In this document: positions 33,155 through 41,723 of the stretch, piece after piece
Position numbering within the stretch: position 1 is the stretch's first letter
How the letters are laid out: every line of letters begins with the position of its first letter
Assembly: GCF_000732925.1 (NCBI RefSeq)
Contig: NZ_CP008953.1
Coordinates: 1,550,001 to 1,614,000 of the forward strand
Direction: 5' to 3'
Length of the DNA stretch: 64,000 bases
DNA from: Amycolatopsis japonica
GTDB taxonomy: Bacteria > Actinomycetota > Actinomycetes > Mycobacteriales > Pseudonocardiaceae
The notes under the pieces: model-generated
What the model was told of the DNA's origin: nothing
The model's input: only the letters and a program-made list of their open reading frames with translations
Database searches by the model: none
Position numbers and translations under genes: made by a program

Positions 33155-34000
33155 ATCCGCGGCCCGGCGGAGCAGCGTGAGGGCCTGCTCGTCCGACGAG
33201 CCCGCCCGGGTCGTGCACACGATCAGCGACTGGTCCGGCGAGCGGGCGATCGACAACGTCTGCTGGGTCACCCGGACCGAACCGACGACCGGATGGCGCA
33301 GTTCGTAGGACTCGGCGTCGCAGGGCCGCACGCGATGGTCGCTCCACAGCGCGACGAACTCGGGGCTCTTCATCGACAGTTCGCCGATCAGTTCCGCGAG
33401 CAGCGGGTCGTCGGGATACCTGCCGACGGCGATCCGGAGGCTGCCGACCACGGCGCGGATCTTCCGCTTCCGGTCGGCGTACAGCTCCTGGCAGTGCGGG
33501 TCCAGGAACAGCATCCGGCTCGTGTTCGGCCGTCGTGCCGGGTCTTCCGGGGCGTGGAAGTCGAGATGCCCGCCCAGCAGGGCGTGGCCGAGCGCGTTCC
33601 ACGCCAGGACGTCGGAGCGGCGGCCGAGCACCAGGGCGGGAGCGTCGACGGTGCTCAAGAGGTCCCGTGTCTCGTCGTGGAGCTTCTCGGGCCGCGGACG
33701 GCGCGCCCGCGGGGTGCGGCGGGCGGCGCCGGCGAGCCGGTCGAGGTGGCCGCGTTCGTGGTCGTCGAGCCGGAGCGCGCGGGCGATGGCGTCCAGCACC
33801 TCGGCCGAGGCGCCGCGGGACATGCCCTGTTCCAGCCGCGCGTAGTAGGAGACGCTGACGCCCGCGAGCTGGGCCAGTTCCTCGCGGCGCAGCCCGGCCA
33901 CCCGGCGGCGCGATCCGAAGTCGCGCAGGCCGACGTCTTCCGGCCGCAGCCGCGCCCGTCGTGCCTGCAGGAAGTCGCCGAGCGGGCCAGGTCCGTCCAT
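33146..34000 (-). CDS. XRE/MmyB-type transcriptional regulator
   Basis: This 284-residue regulator has an N-terminal HTH_31 (RRVAGLRREELAQLAGVSVSY and YYARLEQG) and a C-terminal MmyB ligand-binding domain (SDVLAWNALGHALLG, ELYADRKRKIRAVVGSLR). MmyB-type regulators bind fatty acids or related ligands in antibiotic-producing actinomycetes. The ATG at 33998-34000 is the start. It is divergent from the metallo-hydrolase gene at 34103 and may control it, as these regulators often control adjacent oxidoreductase or hydrolase genes. Confidence 0.87.
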   Translation of the reverse strand: MDGPGPLGDFLQARRARLRPEDVGLRDFGSRRRVAGLRREELAQLAGVSVSYYARLEQGMSRGASAEVLDAIARALRLDDHERGHLDRLAGAARRTPRARRPRPEKLHDETRDLLSTVDAPALVLGRRSDVLAWNALGHALLGGHLDFHAPEDPARRPNTSRMLFLDPHCQELYADRKRKIRAVVGSLRIAVGRYPDDPLLAELIGELSMKSPEFVALWSDHRVRPCDAESYELRHPVVGSVRVTQQTLSIARSPDQSLIVCTTRAGSSDEQALTLLRRAADMS

Positions 34001-34102
34001 GGGCCCGAGTATCCGTGGCGCGGTCCGCGTCAGCCACACCCTCCCAGTGGGAGGACGAACGAGGTGTGGTCCGTGTCCGGCCGGGGCTGAAGGCTCGGGG
34101 AC

Positions 34103-35008
34103 ATGGACGAGATCACCATCGGAGACGTCACGGTCACCCGCGTCAAGGAGTTCTACGGTTCGCTCGGCATGACCCCGGCCGAATTCCTGCCGGAAAGCCC
34201 CGACGGAGCGTGGGACGAACACCGCGGCTGGCTGGCGCCCGATTTCTGGGACCCCGAGACCAACGAGTGCCACGCGGCGCTCCAGTCCTGGCTGATCCGC
34301 AGCGAAGGCCGCACGATCCTCGTCGACACCGGCGTCGGCAACCACAAGGACCGGCCGTACGCGGCGGTGTGGAACCGCCTCGACACCGCCTACCTCGACA
34401 ACCTCGCGGCCGCCGGGGTGCGGCCCGAGGACGTCGACGTCGTGGTGAACACCCATCTGCACATCGACCACGTCGGCTGGAACACCCGGCTCGACGGCCG
34501 CACCTGGGTGCCGACCTTCCCGAACGCCACGTATCTGATGCCTCGGCCCGATTTCGACTTCTGGAATCCGGCCGAAGCGCACGATTCCGTGCTGGGACGC
34601 GGAAATCAGAACGTCTTCGAGGACAGCGTCGCGCCGGTCCACGAGGCGGGGCTGGCCCGGCTGTGGGACGGCACGTACCGGATCGACCGGAATCTGCGGC
34701 TGGATCCCGCGCCCGGTCACACGCCCGGCTCGTCCGTGCTCACCCTGGAATCGGGCGGGGAACGGGCGTTGTTCGTGGGCGATCTCGTGCACACCGCGCT
34801 GCAGATCGTGGAACCGGACACCAATTCGCCCTATTGCGAAGATCCGGCGGGATCACGGGCCACCCGGCACAAGCTGCTCGGCCAGGCCGCCGACGGCCGC
34901 GCGCTCCTATTCCCGGCGCATTTCGGTGCCCAGGGCGCTGTCCGGGTCGAGCGCCGCGGATCGAAGTTCGCGATCGCGCGGTGGGCCGCGTTCTCGCCGC
35001 TCTCCTGA
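34103..35008 (+). CDS. MBL-fold metallo-hydrolase
   Basis: This 301-residue enzyme has the metallo-beta-lactamase fold. It carries the zinc motif THLHIDHVGW (about residue 117), a further His in APGHTPGSS and an acidic ligand in FVGDLVHTA. An N-terminal FWDPETNECHAALQSWLI segment is typical of the quinonoprotein/lactonase-like group. It starts an operon with the esterase gene 9 nt downstream. A two-step ester or lactone hydrolysis is possible, but the substrate is unknown. Confidence 0.87.
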   Translation: MDEITIGDVTVTRVKEFYGSLGMTPAEFLPESPDGAWDEHRGWLAPDFWDPETNECHAALQSWLIRSEGRTILVDTGVGNHKDRPYAAVWNRLDTAYLDNLAAAGVRPEDVDVVVNTHLHIDHVGWNTRLDGRTWVPTFPNATYLMPRPDFDFWNPAEAHDSVLGRGNQNVFEDSVAPVHEAGLARLWDGTYRIDRNLRLDPAPGHTPGSSVLTLESGGERALFVGDLVHTALQIVEPDTNSPYCEDPAGSRATRHKLLGQAADGRALLFPAHFGAQGAVRVERRGSKFAIARWAAFSPLS

Positions 35009-35017
35009 GGAGTTTTC

Positions 35018-36283
35018 GTGTACGTGCAAGCAGAAACCCCGGCCGGTGCCGTCCGCGGCAGCCGTGATCCCTTCGGTGAGCTCTATCGCGCCATCCCGTA
35101 CGCGGCGGCGCCGATCGGCCCCGGCCGTTTCCTCCCGCCGGCGCCGCATCCGGGCTGGTCCGGCGTCCGGGACGGGACGCGGCCAGGGCCGACGGCACCC
35201 CAGCCGGTACGCGACTTCGGCGAGCTCGACATGACGCCGTACTTCGGACCCGGCTGGGTGCGTGGCGAGGAGTACCTCACCGTCGACGTCCGGACACCGG
35301 CGGCGGACGACGGACGGCGTCCGGTCATGGTCTTCGTGCACGGCGGCGGTTTCGTCACCGGTTCCACTCGCGCCGCGCTCTACGACGGGAGGGCGTTCGC
35401 GCGCGACGGCGTCGTCCTGGTGACGGTGAACTACCGCCTCGGCGTCCCCGGTTTCCTCGATCTGGAAGGCGCTCCGCCCAACCGCGGCCTGCTCGACGTG
35501 CTCGCCGCGCTTCGCTGGGTGCGGGACACGGTCGCGATGTTCGGCGGCGATCCGGGCGACGTCACCGTGTTCGGGCAGTCCGCGGGGGCGACGCTCACCG
35601 GCGCGCTGCTCGCGACACCGGAGGCCAAGGGCCTGTTCCGCCGGGCGATCGTCCAGAGCGGCAGCGGAACCGGCGCCTTCACCCCGGAACAAGCGGCCAG
35701 GGTCACCGCGGCCGCCGCGTCGGCGCTGGGAGCCGAGCCCACCGCGCGGGCGTTCGGAGCGATCACGGACGAGCGGTTCCTGCAGATCCTGCCCGCGCTG
35801 GCCGGGCTCGATCTGCGGACCGAAACCGCCGTGGATCCCCTGGCCGGGCTGAGCCCGTTCAGCCTCGTCCTGCCGGTCCAGCCCGCGGACGGTCCTCTCG
35901 ACGGGGATGTCGCGCTGCTCATCGGGACCAACACCGAGGAAGGAAACCTTTACGGCGAACCGGATCTCGGACGGAGGTTGTTCGGCGACGGCACCGAGCG
36001 GCTGGCGCGGGCGCACGCGGCGCTCTCGTCGGGGCACACCCACCGGTACTCGTTCGGCTATCGCTCGACGGCGTCGAACGGACGACTCGGCGCCGCCCAC
36101 ACCGTCGAGTTGCCGTTCGTCTTCGACGTCGCCGACGAGCCGTGGCTGCACGGGGACACCGGCCTGCTCGGCCCCGATCCCGTCCCGGACGGGCTCGCGG
36201 CCCGGGTGCACGGAGCGTGGGTCGCGTTCGCGAGTACGGGTGATCCCGGCTGGGGAAAGGACATCGTCGAGTTCTTCGGCTGA
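35018..36283 (+). CDS. Type B carboxylesterase
   Basis: This 421-residue carboxylesterase/lipase has the oxyanion motif FVHGGGFVTGS (about residue 107), the nucleophile in VFGQSAGATL (about residue 185), the acid candidate in GTNTEEGN and the His in LGAAHTVELPFVF. It is shorter than many type B esterases (about 500), with a trimmed N-terminal region. The GTG at 35018 has AGGAG (35008-35012), overlapping the upstream stop region. It is expressed with the metallo-hydrolase. Confidence 0.9.
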   Translation: MYVQAETPAGAVRGSRDPFGELYRAIPYAAAPIGPGRFLPPAPHPGWSGVRDGTRPGPTAPQPVRDFGELDMTPYFGPGWVRGEEYLTVDVRTPAADDGRRPVMVFVHGGGFVTGSTRAALYDGRAFARDGVVLVTVNYRLGVPGFLDLEGAPPNRGLLDVLAALRWVRDTVAMFGGDPGDVTVFGQSAGATLTGALLATPEAKGLFRRAIVQSGSGTGAFTPEQAARVTAAAASALGAEPTARAFGAITDERFLQILPALAGLDLRTETAVDPLAGLSPFSLVLPVQPADGPLDGDVALLIGTNTEEGNLYGEPDLGRRLFGDGTERLARAHAALSSGHTHRYSFGYRSTASNGRLGAAHTVELPFVFDVADEPWLHGDTGLLGPDPVPDGLAARVHGAWVAFASTGDPGWGKDIVEFFG

Positions 36284-36344
36284 CAGCGCCTGCCAGACCG
36301 GTGCCAGTGTCGTGTGCGGCGTCTGACAGCGGCCCGCGACACGC

Positions 36345-36363
36345 TCTGGAATGTCATTCCAGA
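36345..36363. promoter_or_regulatory. Candidate operator upstream of the TetX-like gene
   Basis: The perfect inverted repeat TCTGGAATG-T-CATTCCAGA lies 18 nt before the monooxygenase ATG and is placed to block its promoter. The TetR gene immediately downstream of the monooxygenase is one possible binder. Confidence 0.6.
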
Positions 36364-36381
36364 AGCGATCGAGGGGTCACC

Positions 36382-37512
36382 ATGAACACACCTGTCACGA
36401 TCATCGGCGCCGGTCTCGGCGGGCTCACCCTGGCCAGGGTCCTGCACGTCCACGGCATCCCTTCCGAGGTCTACGAAGCCGAAGCGTCGCCGACCTCGCG
36501 CCTGCAGGGCGGGATGCTCGACATCCACGACTACAACGGCCAGCTCGCGCTCGAAGCCGCCGGGCTGATGGACGAGTTCCGCGGCATCGTCCTGGAGGGC
36601 CGTCAGGCGTTGCGGGTGCTCGACCGGGACGGGACCGTCCTGTTCGAGCGGGGCGACGACGGCACGGGCGGCCGGCCCGAGGCGCAGCGCGGTGACCTGC
36701 GGCGGATGCTGCTCGACTCGCTCCCCGAAGACACTGTCCATTGGGGACGCAAGGTCGTCGGCGCCCGGACGCTCGGCGACGGCCGCCACGAGGTGACCTT
36801 CGACGACGGCTCCACCGTCGTCGCGGGTCTCCTGGTCGGTGCCGACGGGGCCTGGTCACGGGTCCGGCCGCTGCTCACCGACGCCGTTCCCGAGTACTCC
36901 GGCACGTCGATCGTCGAGACCTATCTGTACGACGCGGACACCCGGCACGCCGCCGTGGCGAAGACGGTCGGCGGCGGATCGATGTTCGGGGCCGGGACCA
37001 CGGAGGGCATCGGTATCAACGCCCACCGCGAAAGCGGCGACACCCTGCACGCCTATGTGGAGCTCGGCAAGCCGTTGGAATGGTTCGACGCCATCGACTT
37101 CTCCGACGCCGATGCGGCCAAGGCGGGGATCGCGGCGGAGTTCGGCGACTGGTCGCCGGAGCTGACCGCGCTCATCACCGAAAGCGACATCGCACCGATC
37201 CACCGTCCCGCCTTCACGCTGCCGTTCGGGCTGCGCTGGGAGCGCGTGCCCGGCGTGACCTTGCTCGGCGACGCCGCGCATCTCGCGCTGGCGAACGGGG
37301 AAGGCGCCAACCTGGCGATGCTCGACGGCGCCGAACTCGGCAAGGCGCTCGCCGCGCGTCCCGACGACGTCGAGGCCGCTCTCGCCGAGTACGAACACGC
37401 CATGTTCGTGCGCTGCGAAACGCCGATCGAGGAGGACTTCCTGCTCGAAAGCATCTTCGGCGAGGACGTTCCCGAGGTGCTGCTGAACATGTTCGAGGAG
37501 CGGAAGGGCTGA
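36382..37512 (+). CDS. FAD-dependent monooxygenase (TetX-like)
   Basis: This 376-residue flavoprotein hydroxylase has the FAD Rossmann motif VTIIGAGLGGLTLARVL, the second FAD motif LLVGADGAWSRVR and GD motif VTLLGDAAHLALANGEGAN. It resembles the TetX-like subgroup that oxidises tetracycline-type or other aromatic antibiotics. Actual substrate and resistance role cannot be inferred from sequence alone. It ends 1 nt before the convergent TetR gene. A 19-bp inverted repeat precedes the start. Confidence 0.88.
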   Translation: MNTPVTIIGAGLGGLTLARVLHVHGIPSEVYEAEASPTSRLQGGMLDIHDYNGQLALEAAGLMDEFRGIVLEGRQALRVLDRDGTVLFERGDDGTGGRPEAQRGDLRRMLLDSLPEDTVHWGRKVVGARTLGDGRHEVTFDDGSTVVAGLLVGADGAWSRVRPLLTDAVPEYSGTSIVETYLYDADTRHAAVAKTVGGGSMFGAGTTEGIGINAHRESGDTLHAYVELGKPLEWFDAIDFSDADAAKAGIAAEFGDWSPELTALITESDIAPIHRPAFTLPFGLRWERVPGVTLLGDAAHLALANGEGANLAMLDGAELGKALAARPDDVEAALAEYEHAMFVRCETPIEEDFLLESIFGEDVPEVLLNMFEERKG

Positions 37513-37513
37513 G

Positions 37514-38038
37514 TCAGGCCTTGCCGCCGGCGAGGGCCTCCAGGCCGCGGATGATCGTTTCCGCGCTGGGGGCCCGGTCCGGGGCGACGAGGTGCTGCAT
37601 CATCACGCCCGCGATGAGGGCGAACTGGACGGCGCCCGCCGCCTCGGCGTCGGTGGCGGACAGCCGCTCGCCGAGGACCTTGCGGGCCTCGTCCTGGGCG
37701 TCGGCGAGCCGTTCGCGCAGTTCCGGGAAGCGGATGGCCTGGGTGGCGCTCTCCAGGACGGCGGTCCACAGATCGCGCTGCTCGCCGAAGGAGTCGACAA
37801 GGCCCTGCCAAGTGGTGGTGAGCGAAGCGTCCTCCGGCTCGCGCAGGCGCTCGACCACTTCGGTGGACAGCTCGATCATGGCCTCGTTCATGAGGGCCTC
37901 TTTGGAACCGAAGTGGTACCCGATGGAGCCGAGGTTCGCTCCCGAGGCCGCGGTGATGTCCCGCGCGGTGGTGTGCGCGTAACCGCGTTCGATCAGGCAG
38001 CGCTTGGCCCCGTCGAGGAGGTCCTCTCGTTGTCCCAT
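37514..38038 (-). CDS. TetR-family regulator
   Basis: This 174-residue regulator has the N-terminal HTH (TTARDITAASGANLGSIGYHFG) and a helical ligand domain. The ATG at 38036-38038 is the start. It is divergent from the carotenoid oxygenase gene at 38129; the 90-nt gap holds two tandem copies of TTATACAAATGT, the best candidate operator. It probably controls the oxygenase, and perhaps the TetX-like gene as well. Confidence 0.88.
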   Translation of the reverse strand: MGQREDLLDGAKRCLIERGYAHTTARDITAASGANLGSIGYHFGSKEALMNEAMIELSTEVVERLREPEDASLTTTWQGLVDSFGEQRDLWTAVLESATQAIRFPELRERLADAQDEARKVLGERLSATDAEAAGAVQFALIAGVMMQHLVAPDRAPSAETIIRGLEALAGGKA

Positions 38039-38072
38039 GCGGCGATCCTAGCGCGGGGCTGTGACAAGCGTC

Positions 38073-38099
38073 TTATACAAATGTATTATACAAATGTTC
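38073..38099. promoter_or_regulatory. Tandem operator in the TetR/oxygenase gap
   Basis: TTATACAAATGT occurs twice (38073-38084 and 38086-38097), separated by one base. The first copy extends into a near-perfect inverted repeat, ATACA-AA-TGTAT. It is AT-rich in a GC-rich region and lies between divergent genes, so it probably controls both promoters. Confidence 0.65.
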
Positions 38100-38128
38100 A
38101 AGACGCCTAGCAGCAAGGAAACCCGACG

Positions 38129-39478
38129 ATGAATCGCTACGTCCTGGGCAACTTCGCCCCGGTCACCGAAGAGATCACCGCCTTCGACCTGCCCGTCACC
38201 GGGAAGATCCCGGACGACCTCGACGGCCGCTACCTGCGGATCGGCCCGAACCCGCTCGGCCTCGAAGACGCGTCGGCGCATATCTGGACCCTCGGGGAGG
38301 GCATGGTCCACGGCGTTCGCCTGCGCGACGGCCGCGCCGAGTGGTACCGCAACCGCTGGGTCCGGTCGGCCTCCGTGGCCGACCGGCTCGGGGAACCGCG
38401 GCGCGGGCAGGTCGCCGACGAGCGCCTGGACTTCGCGCCGAACGTGCAGGTCGCGGGCCACGGCGGCCGCCTCTACGCGCTCATCGAAGGAGGTCTGGCG
38501 CCGTACGAGCTGACCGACGAACTCGACACCGTCGGGCCCGCCGCCCTCGGTGCGACGGAACAGGGTTTCTCCGCCAACGCGCACAGCAAGTACGACCACG
38601 CGACCGGTGAACTGCACTCGCTGGCCTTCCGGTACGGCGCGGATTTCGTGCAGCACATCGTGATCGGCCCCGACGGGCGCAACCGGAGCGTCACCGACAT
38701 CAAGGCGCCCACGTTGCCGTACATGCACGACTTCGCGCTCACCGAGCACTACGTGGTGTTCTACGAGTCCCCGATGGTGTTCATGCCCGAGCGCCTGGCG
38801 ACGGGCGTGCCGTTCGGCTGGAACCGGGAACTGCCGTCACGGCTGGGATTGCTGCCGAGGGCGGGCGGGACGGTGCGGTGGTTCGAGACCGCGCCCGTCA
38901 TGGTCGGTCACACCTTGAACGCCTTCGACGACGACGGAACAGTGGTGGTGGACGTCGTCGTGCATCCCCGGCCGATCGACTTCGCCGACGTCGGCGCCTC
39001 GAAGCCCGTGCTGGAACGCTGGACGGTGGATCTCGCGGCCGACCGGGCCACCCGCTCGCTGCTGCACGACCGTCCGCAGGACTTCCCGCGCCTCAACGGC
39101 CGGTTCGGCGGAAAGCCTTACCGCTACGGCTATTCGGCGGCGGCCGAGCTGTACGCCACCCCGAGCGCCACGGAACCGGACCGCCCCGACGAGGGTTTCA
39201 GCAGCGCCTTGCTCAAGCACGACCTCCTGACCGGCGTCACCGAAGCCCACGAGTTCGGCCGTGACGCGAGCGCGGGGGAGACCGTGTTCGTCCCGTCTGC
39301 CCGCGCGGCCGCGGAGGACGACGGCTACAACCTGGTCTACGTCCACGACCGCGACCGTGGTGCGGCGGATCTGGTGATCCTGGCGTCGCAGGACTTCACC
39401 GGCGAGCCCCTGGCGAGGGTTCACCTGCCAGCCCGTGTCCCCTTGGGACTGCACGGCAGCTGGATCCCCGCGGCCTGA
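38129..39478 (+). CDS. Carotenoid/stilbene cleavage oxygenase
   Basis: This 449-residue non-heme iron oxygenase is of the carotenoid oxygenase (RPE65/lignostilbene dioxygenase) family. The four iron-ligating His are expected in SANAHSKYD, YMHDFALTEHY, VGHTLNAFD and GLHGSW. It cleaves a C=C bond in a carotenoid or stilbene-like compound. Length and motif order are normal. It is divergent from a TetR regulator across a repeated operator-like element. Confidence 0.9.
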   Translation: MNRYVLGNFAPVTEEITAFDLPVTGKIPDDLDGRYLRIGPNPLGLEDASAHIWTLGEGMVHGVRLRDGRAEWYRNRWVRSASVADRLGEPRRGQVADERLDFAPNVQVAGHGGRLYALIEGGLAPYELTDELDTVGPAALGATEQGFSANAHSKYDHATGELHSLAFRYGADFVQHIVIGPDGRNRSVTDIKAPTLPYMHDFALTEHYVVFYESPMVFMPERLATGVPFGWNRELPSRLGLLPRAGGTVRWFETAPVMVGHTLNAFDDDGTVVVDVVVHPRPIDFADVGASKPVLERWTVDLAADRATRSLLHDRPQDFPRLNGRFGGKPYRYGYSAAAELYATPSATEPDRPDEGFSSALLKHDLLTGVTEAHEFGRDASAGETVFVPSARAAAEDDGYNLVYVHDRDRGAADLVILASQDFTGEPLARVHLPARVPLGLHGSWIPAA

Positions 39479-39500
39479 CACCGATGGCTAATCTGAGGTG

Positions 39501-40445
39501 ATGCTGACCGGTGCGCGCGAGGTCGAGGTGTTCGAGGCGGCCCGTGGCCGGTTGGAGGCGATCGCGTATCGCCTGCTGGGGTCGGCGAGCGACGCCGAGG
39601 ACGCGGTGCAGGACACGTTCCTGCGCTGGCAGTCCGCCGATCGCGAGTACGTCGAGACGCCGGAGGCGTGGCTGACGAAGGTGCTCACCAACCTCTGCCT
39701 CAACCGGCTCACCTCGGCGCGGGCCCGGCGGGAAACCTATGTGGGCCAATGGCTCCCCGAGCCGGTCTTCGCGGGGGACCGGATGCTCGGCCCGTCCGAC
39801 ACCGTCGAGCAGCGCGAATCGGTCTCCATCGCGATGCTCACGCTGATGGAACGGCTCTCGGCCAAGGAACGCGTCGTGTACGTGCTGCGCGAGGCGTTCG
39901 GGTACTCCCACGCCGAGATCGCCGAGGTCCTCGACGTCACCGAGTCGAACTGCCAGCAGATCTACCGGAGGGCCAAGCAGCATCTGGCCGCCGACCGGCG
40001 GCGGGTGGAGGTCGACACGGCCGCGGCCCGCAAGATCGTCGAGGAGTTCCTCGCCGCGGCGCTCAGCGGCCGGACCGACGCGCTGGTGCGGCTGCTGGCC
40101 GACGACGCGATCAGCGTGGGCGACGGCGGCGGCGTGCTCTTCTCGCTGCCGCGGCCGATCACCGGCGCGGTCCGGGTGGCGAGGTTCCTGCGCGGCCTCT
40201 TCAAGCCGAGCGCCGCCAAGTGGTCGTTGATCGGCGGCAAGCCCGAGCTGTTCTCCACCATCGCCAACGGCGTTCCCGCGCTGGCGCTGATGGTGGAGGG
40301 CAAGCTCGTCGGCGTCGTCTCCTTGGAGGTCACGGCCGACGGCATCGCCGCGGTCCACGCCCAGGTGAACCCCGCCAAGCTCGACCGCGCGGCGGGTCAG
40401 TGGGGCATCTCCGAGCACGGGGAGCCGCTCACCGTCCCCTGGTGA
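39501..40445 (+). CDS. sigJ: ECF41-type sigma factor (SigJ-like)
   Basis: This 314-residue factor carries region 2 (YRLLGSASDAEDAVQDTFLRW) and region 4 (FGYSHAEIAEVLDVTESNCQ). A SnoaL-like C-terminal domain (about residues 175-300) has the ECF41 marks GQWLPEP (in the linker), VGDGGG and NPAKL. In ECF41 factors this domain regulates activity in place of an anti-sigma factor. The start is the ATG at 39501 or the GTG one codon upstream. The oxidoreductase and epimerase-like genes that follow are the typical ECF41 neighbours. Confidence 0.9.
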   Translation: MLTGAREVEVFEAARGRLEAIAYRLLGSASDAEDAVQDTFLRWQSADREYVETPEAWLTKVLTNLCLNRLTSARARRETYVGQWLPEPVFAGDRMLGPSDTVEQRESVSIAMLTLMERLSAKERVVYVLREAFGYSHAEIAEVLDVTESNCQQIYRRAKQHLAADRRRVEVDTAAARKIVEEFLAAALSGRTDALVRLLADDAISVGDGGGVLFSLPRPITGAVRVARFLRGLFKPSAAKWSLIGGKPELFSTIANGVPALALMVEGKLVGVVSLEVTADGIAAVHAQVNPAKLDRAAGQWGISEHGEPLTVPW

Positions 40446-40480
40446 CCCGGATCACAGGTCGCCGCTGTCAGGTTTCGTGT

Positions 40481-40501
40481 CGCTGCCTGGTTCAGGCAGC
40501 G
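40481..40501. promoter_or_regulatory. Hairpin/operator before the oxidoreductase
   Basis: CGCTGCCTG-GTT-CAGGCAGCG is a perfect 9-bp inverted repeat 27 nt before the oxidoreductase start, in the 82-nt gap after the ECF41 gene. A TGTCAGG-like -35 element (40466-40472) precedes it. No canonical CGTC -10 lies at the right distance, so an ECF41 promoter is not proven. Confidence 0.5.
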
Positions 40502-40527
40502 AACACCGACCGGACAGGAGTGAGACC

Positions 40528-41694
40528 ATGAAGCACCGAATCGTCGTTCTCGGAGCCGGATACGCCGGAGCCAACGCCGCCGGGCGGCTGGCCAAGCGGC
40601 TGCACCCCGCCGACACCGAGATCACCCTCGTCAACGCAGACCCCGAGTTCGTCGAGCGGGTCCGCATGCACCAGCTCGCGACCGGCCAGGACCTGAAACC
40701 CCGCCTGCTGACCGAGGTCTTCGCGGGTACGGGCGTGCGGGTGCGGACGGCGTGGGTCAGCGCGGTCGACACCGAACGCAAGACCGTCGCCCTCGACGAC
40801 GGGGACATCGCCTACGACACGCTCGTCTACGCCCTCGGCAGCGCCGCCGCGGACAGCGGTGTCCCCGGTGTCGCCGAGCACGCCCACCACATCGACGGCA
40901 AGGGTTCCGCGCTGCGGCTGCGGGCGCGGTTCGCCGGCCTCGACGCGGGCGGGACCGTGCTCGTCGTCGGCGGTGGCCTCACCGGCATCGAAGCCGTCAC
41001 GGAAATCGCGGAAGCCAGGCCGGATCTCGAAGTCGCGCTCGCGGCCCGCGGCGGTCTCGGCGACTGGATGAGCGAGAAGGCGCGGCGCCACCTGCGCGGG
41101 ACCTTCGAGAGGCTCGGCATCACCTTGTACGAGGACACCGACATCACGCGTGTCGGGCCGGACGGCGCGACGACCGCGGCCGGCCGCGAGATTCCCGCCG
41201 AGGTGACCGTCTGGACGGCCGGTTTCGCCGTCCATCCCATCGCCGCCGCAACGACACTGGACGTCTCCGTGACAGGACAGATCGTCGTCGACGACACGAT
41301 GCGGTCGGTCTCGCATCCGGACGTCTACGCCGTCGGTGACGCCGCGCTCGCGACGGGCGCGAACGGGACGCCGCTGCGGATGTCCTGTGCCTCGGGAGTT
41401 CCCACGGCCTACCGCGCGGCCGACGCCATCGTCGCCTGCCTGACCGGAGGCTCGCTCCCCGAGAACAAGATCGGGTACACCGGCCAGTGCGTCAGCCTGG
41501 GCCGCCGCGACGCCGTCGTGCAGTGGGTGACCCCGGACGACCGGCCCAAGGACTCGGCGCTCACCGGCAAAACGGCCGCCCGGCTCAAGGAGATCATCTG
41601 CAAGGCCGCGGCCTGGAGCATCTCGCACCCGACGTCGATGCGTCCCGTGCGTCGCCGCCGCATCCTCCAGGCCGAAGAACTCGCCAGCGTCTGA
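40528..41694 (+). CDS. NAD(P)/FAD-dependent oxidoreductase (NDH-2-like)
   Basis: This 388-residue flavoprotein has two Rossmann motifs, IVVLGAGYAGANAA for FAD and VLVVGGGLTGIEAVTE for NAD(P), plus the C-terminal FAD motif DVYAVGDAA. It belongs to the type II NADH dehydrogenase/ferredoxin-reductase-like group that serves as the oxidoreductase partner of ECF41 sigma factors. The ATG at 40528 follows an ACAGGAG site. Substrate and electron acceptor are unknown. Confidence 0.87.
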   Translation: MKHRIVVLGAGYAGANAAGRLAKRLHPADTEITLVNADPEFVERVRMHQLATGQDLKPRLLTEVFAGTGVRVRTAWVSAVDTERKTVALDDGDIAYDTLVYALGSAAADSGVPGVAEHAHHIDGKGSALRLRARFAGLDAGGTVLVVGGGLTGIEAVTEIAEARPDLEVALAARGGLGDWMSEKARRHLRGTFERLGITLYEDTDITRVGPDGATTAAGREIPAEVTVWTAGFAVHPIAAATTLDVSVTGQIVVDDTMRSVSHPDVYAVGDAALATGANGTPLRMSCASGVPTAYRAADAIVACLTGGSLPENKIGYTGQCVSLGRRDAVVQWVTPDDRPKDSALTGKTAARLKEIICKAAAWSISHPTSMRPVRRRRILQAEELASV

Positions 41695-41723
41695 CCATCC
41701 GCACGCCGAACAAAGGAACGATC

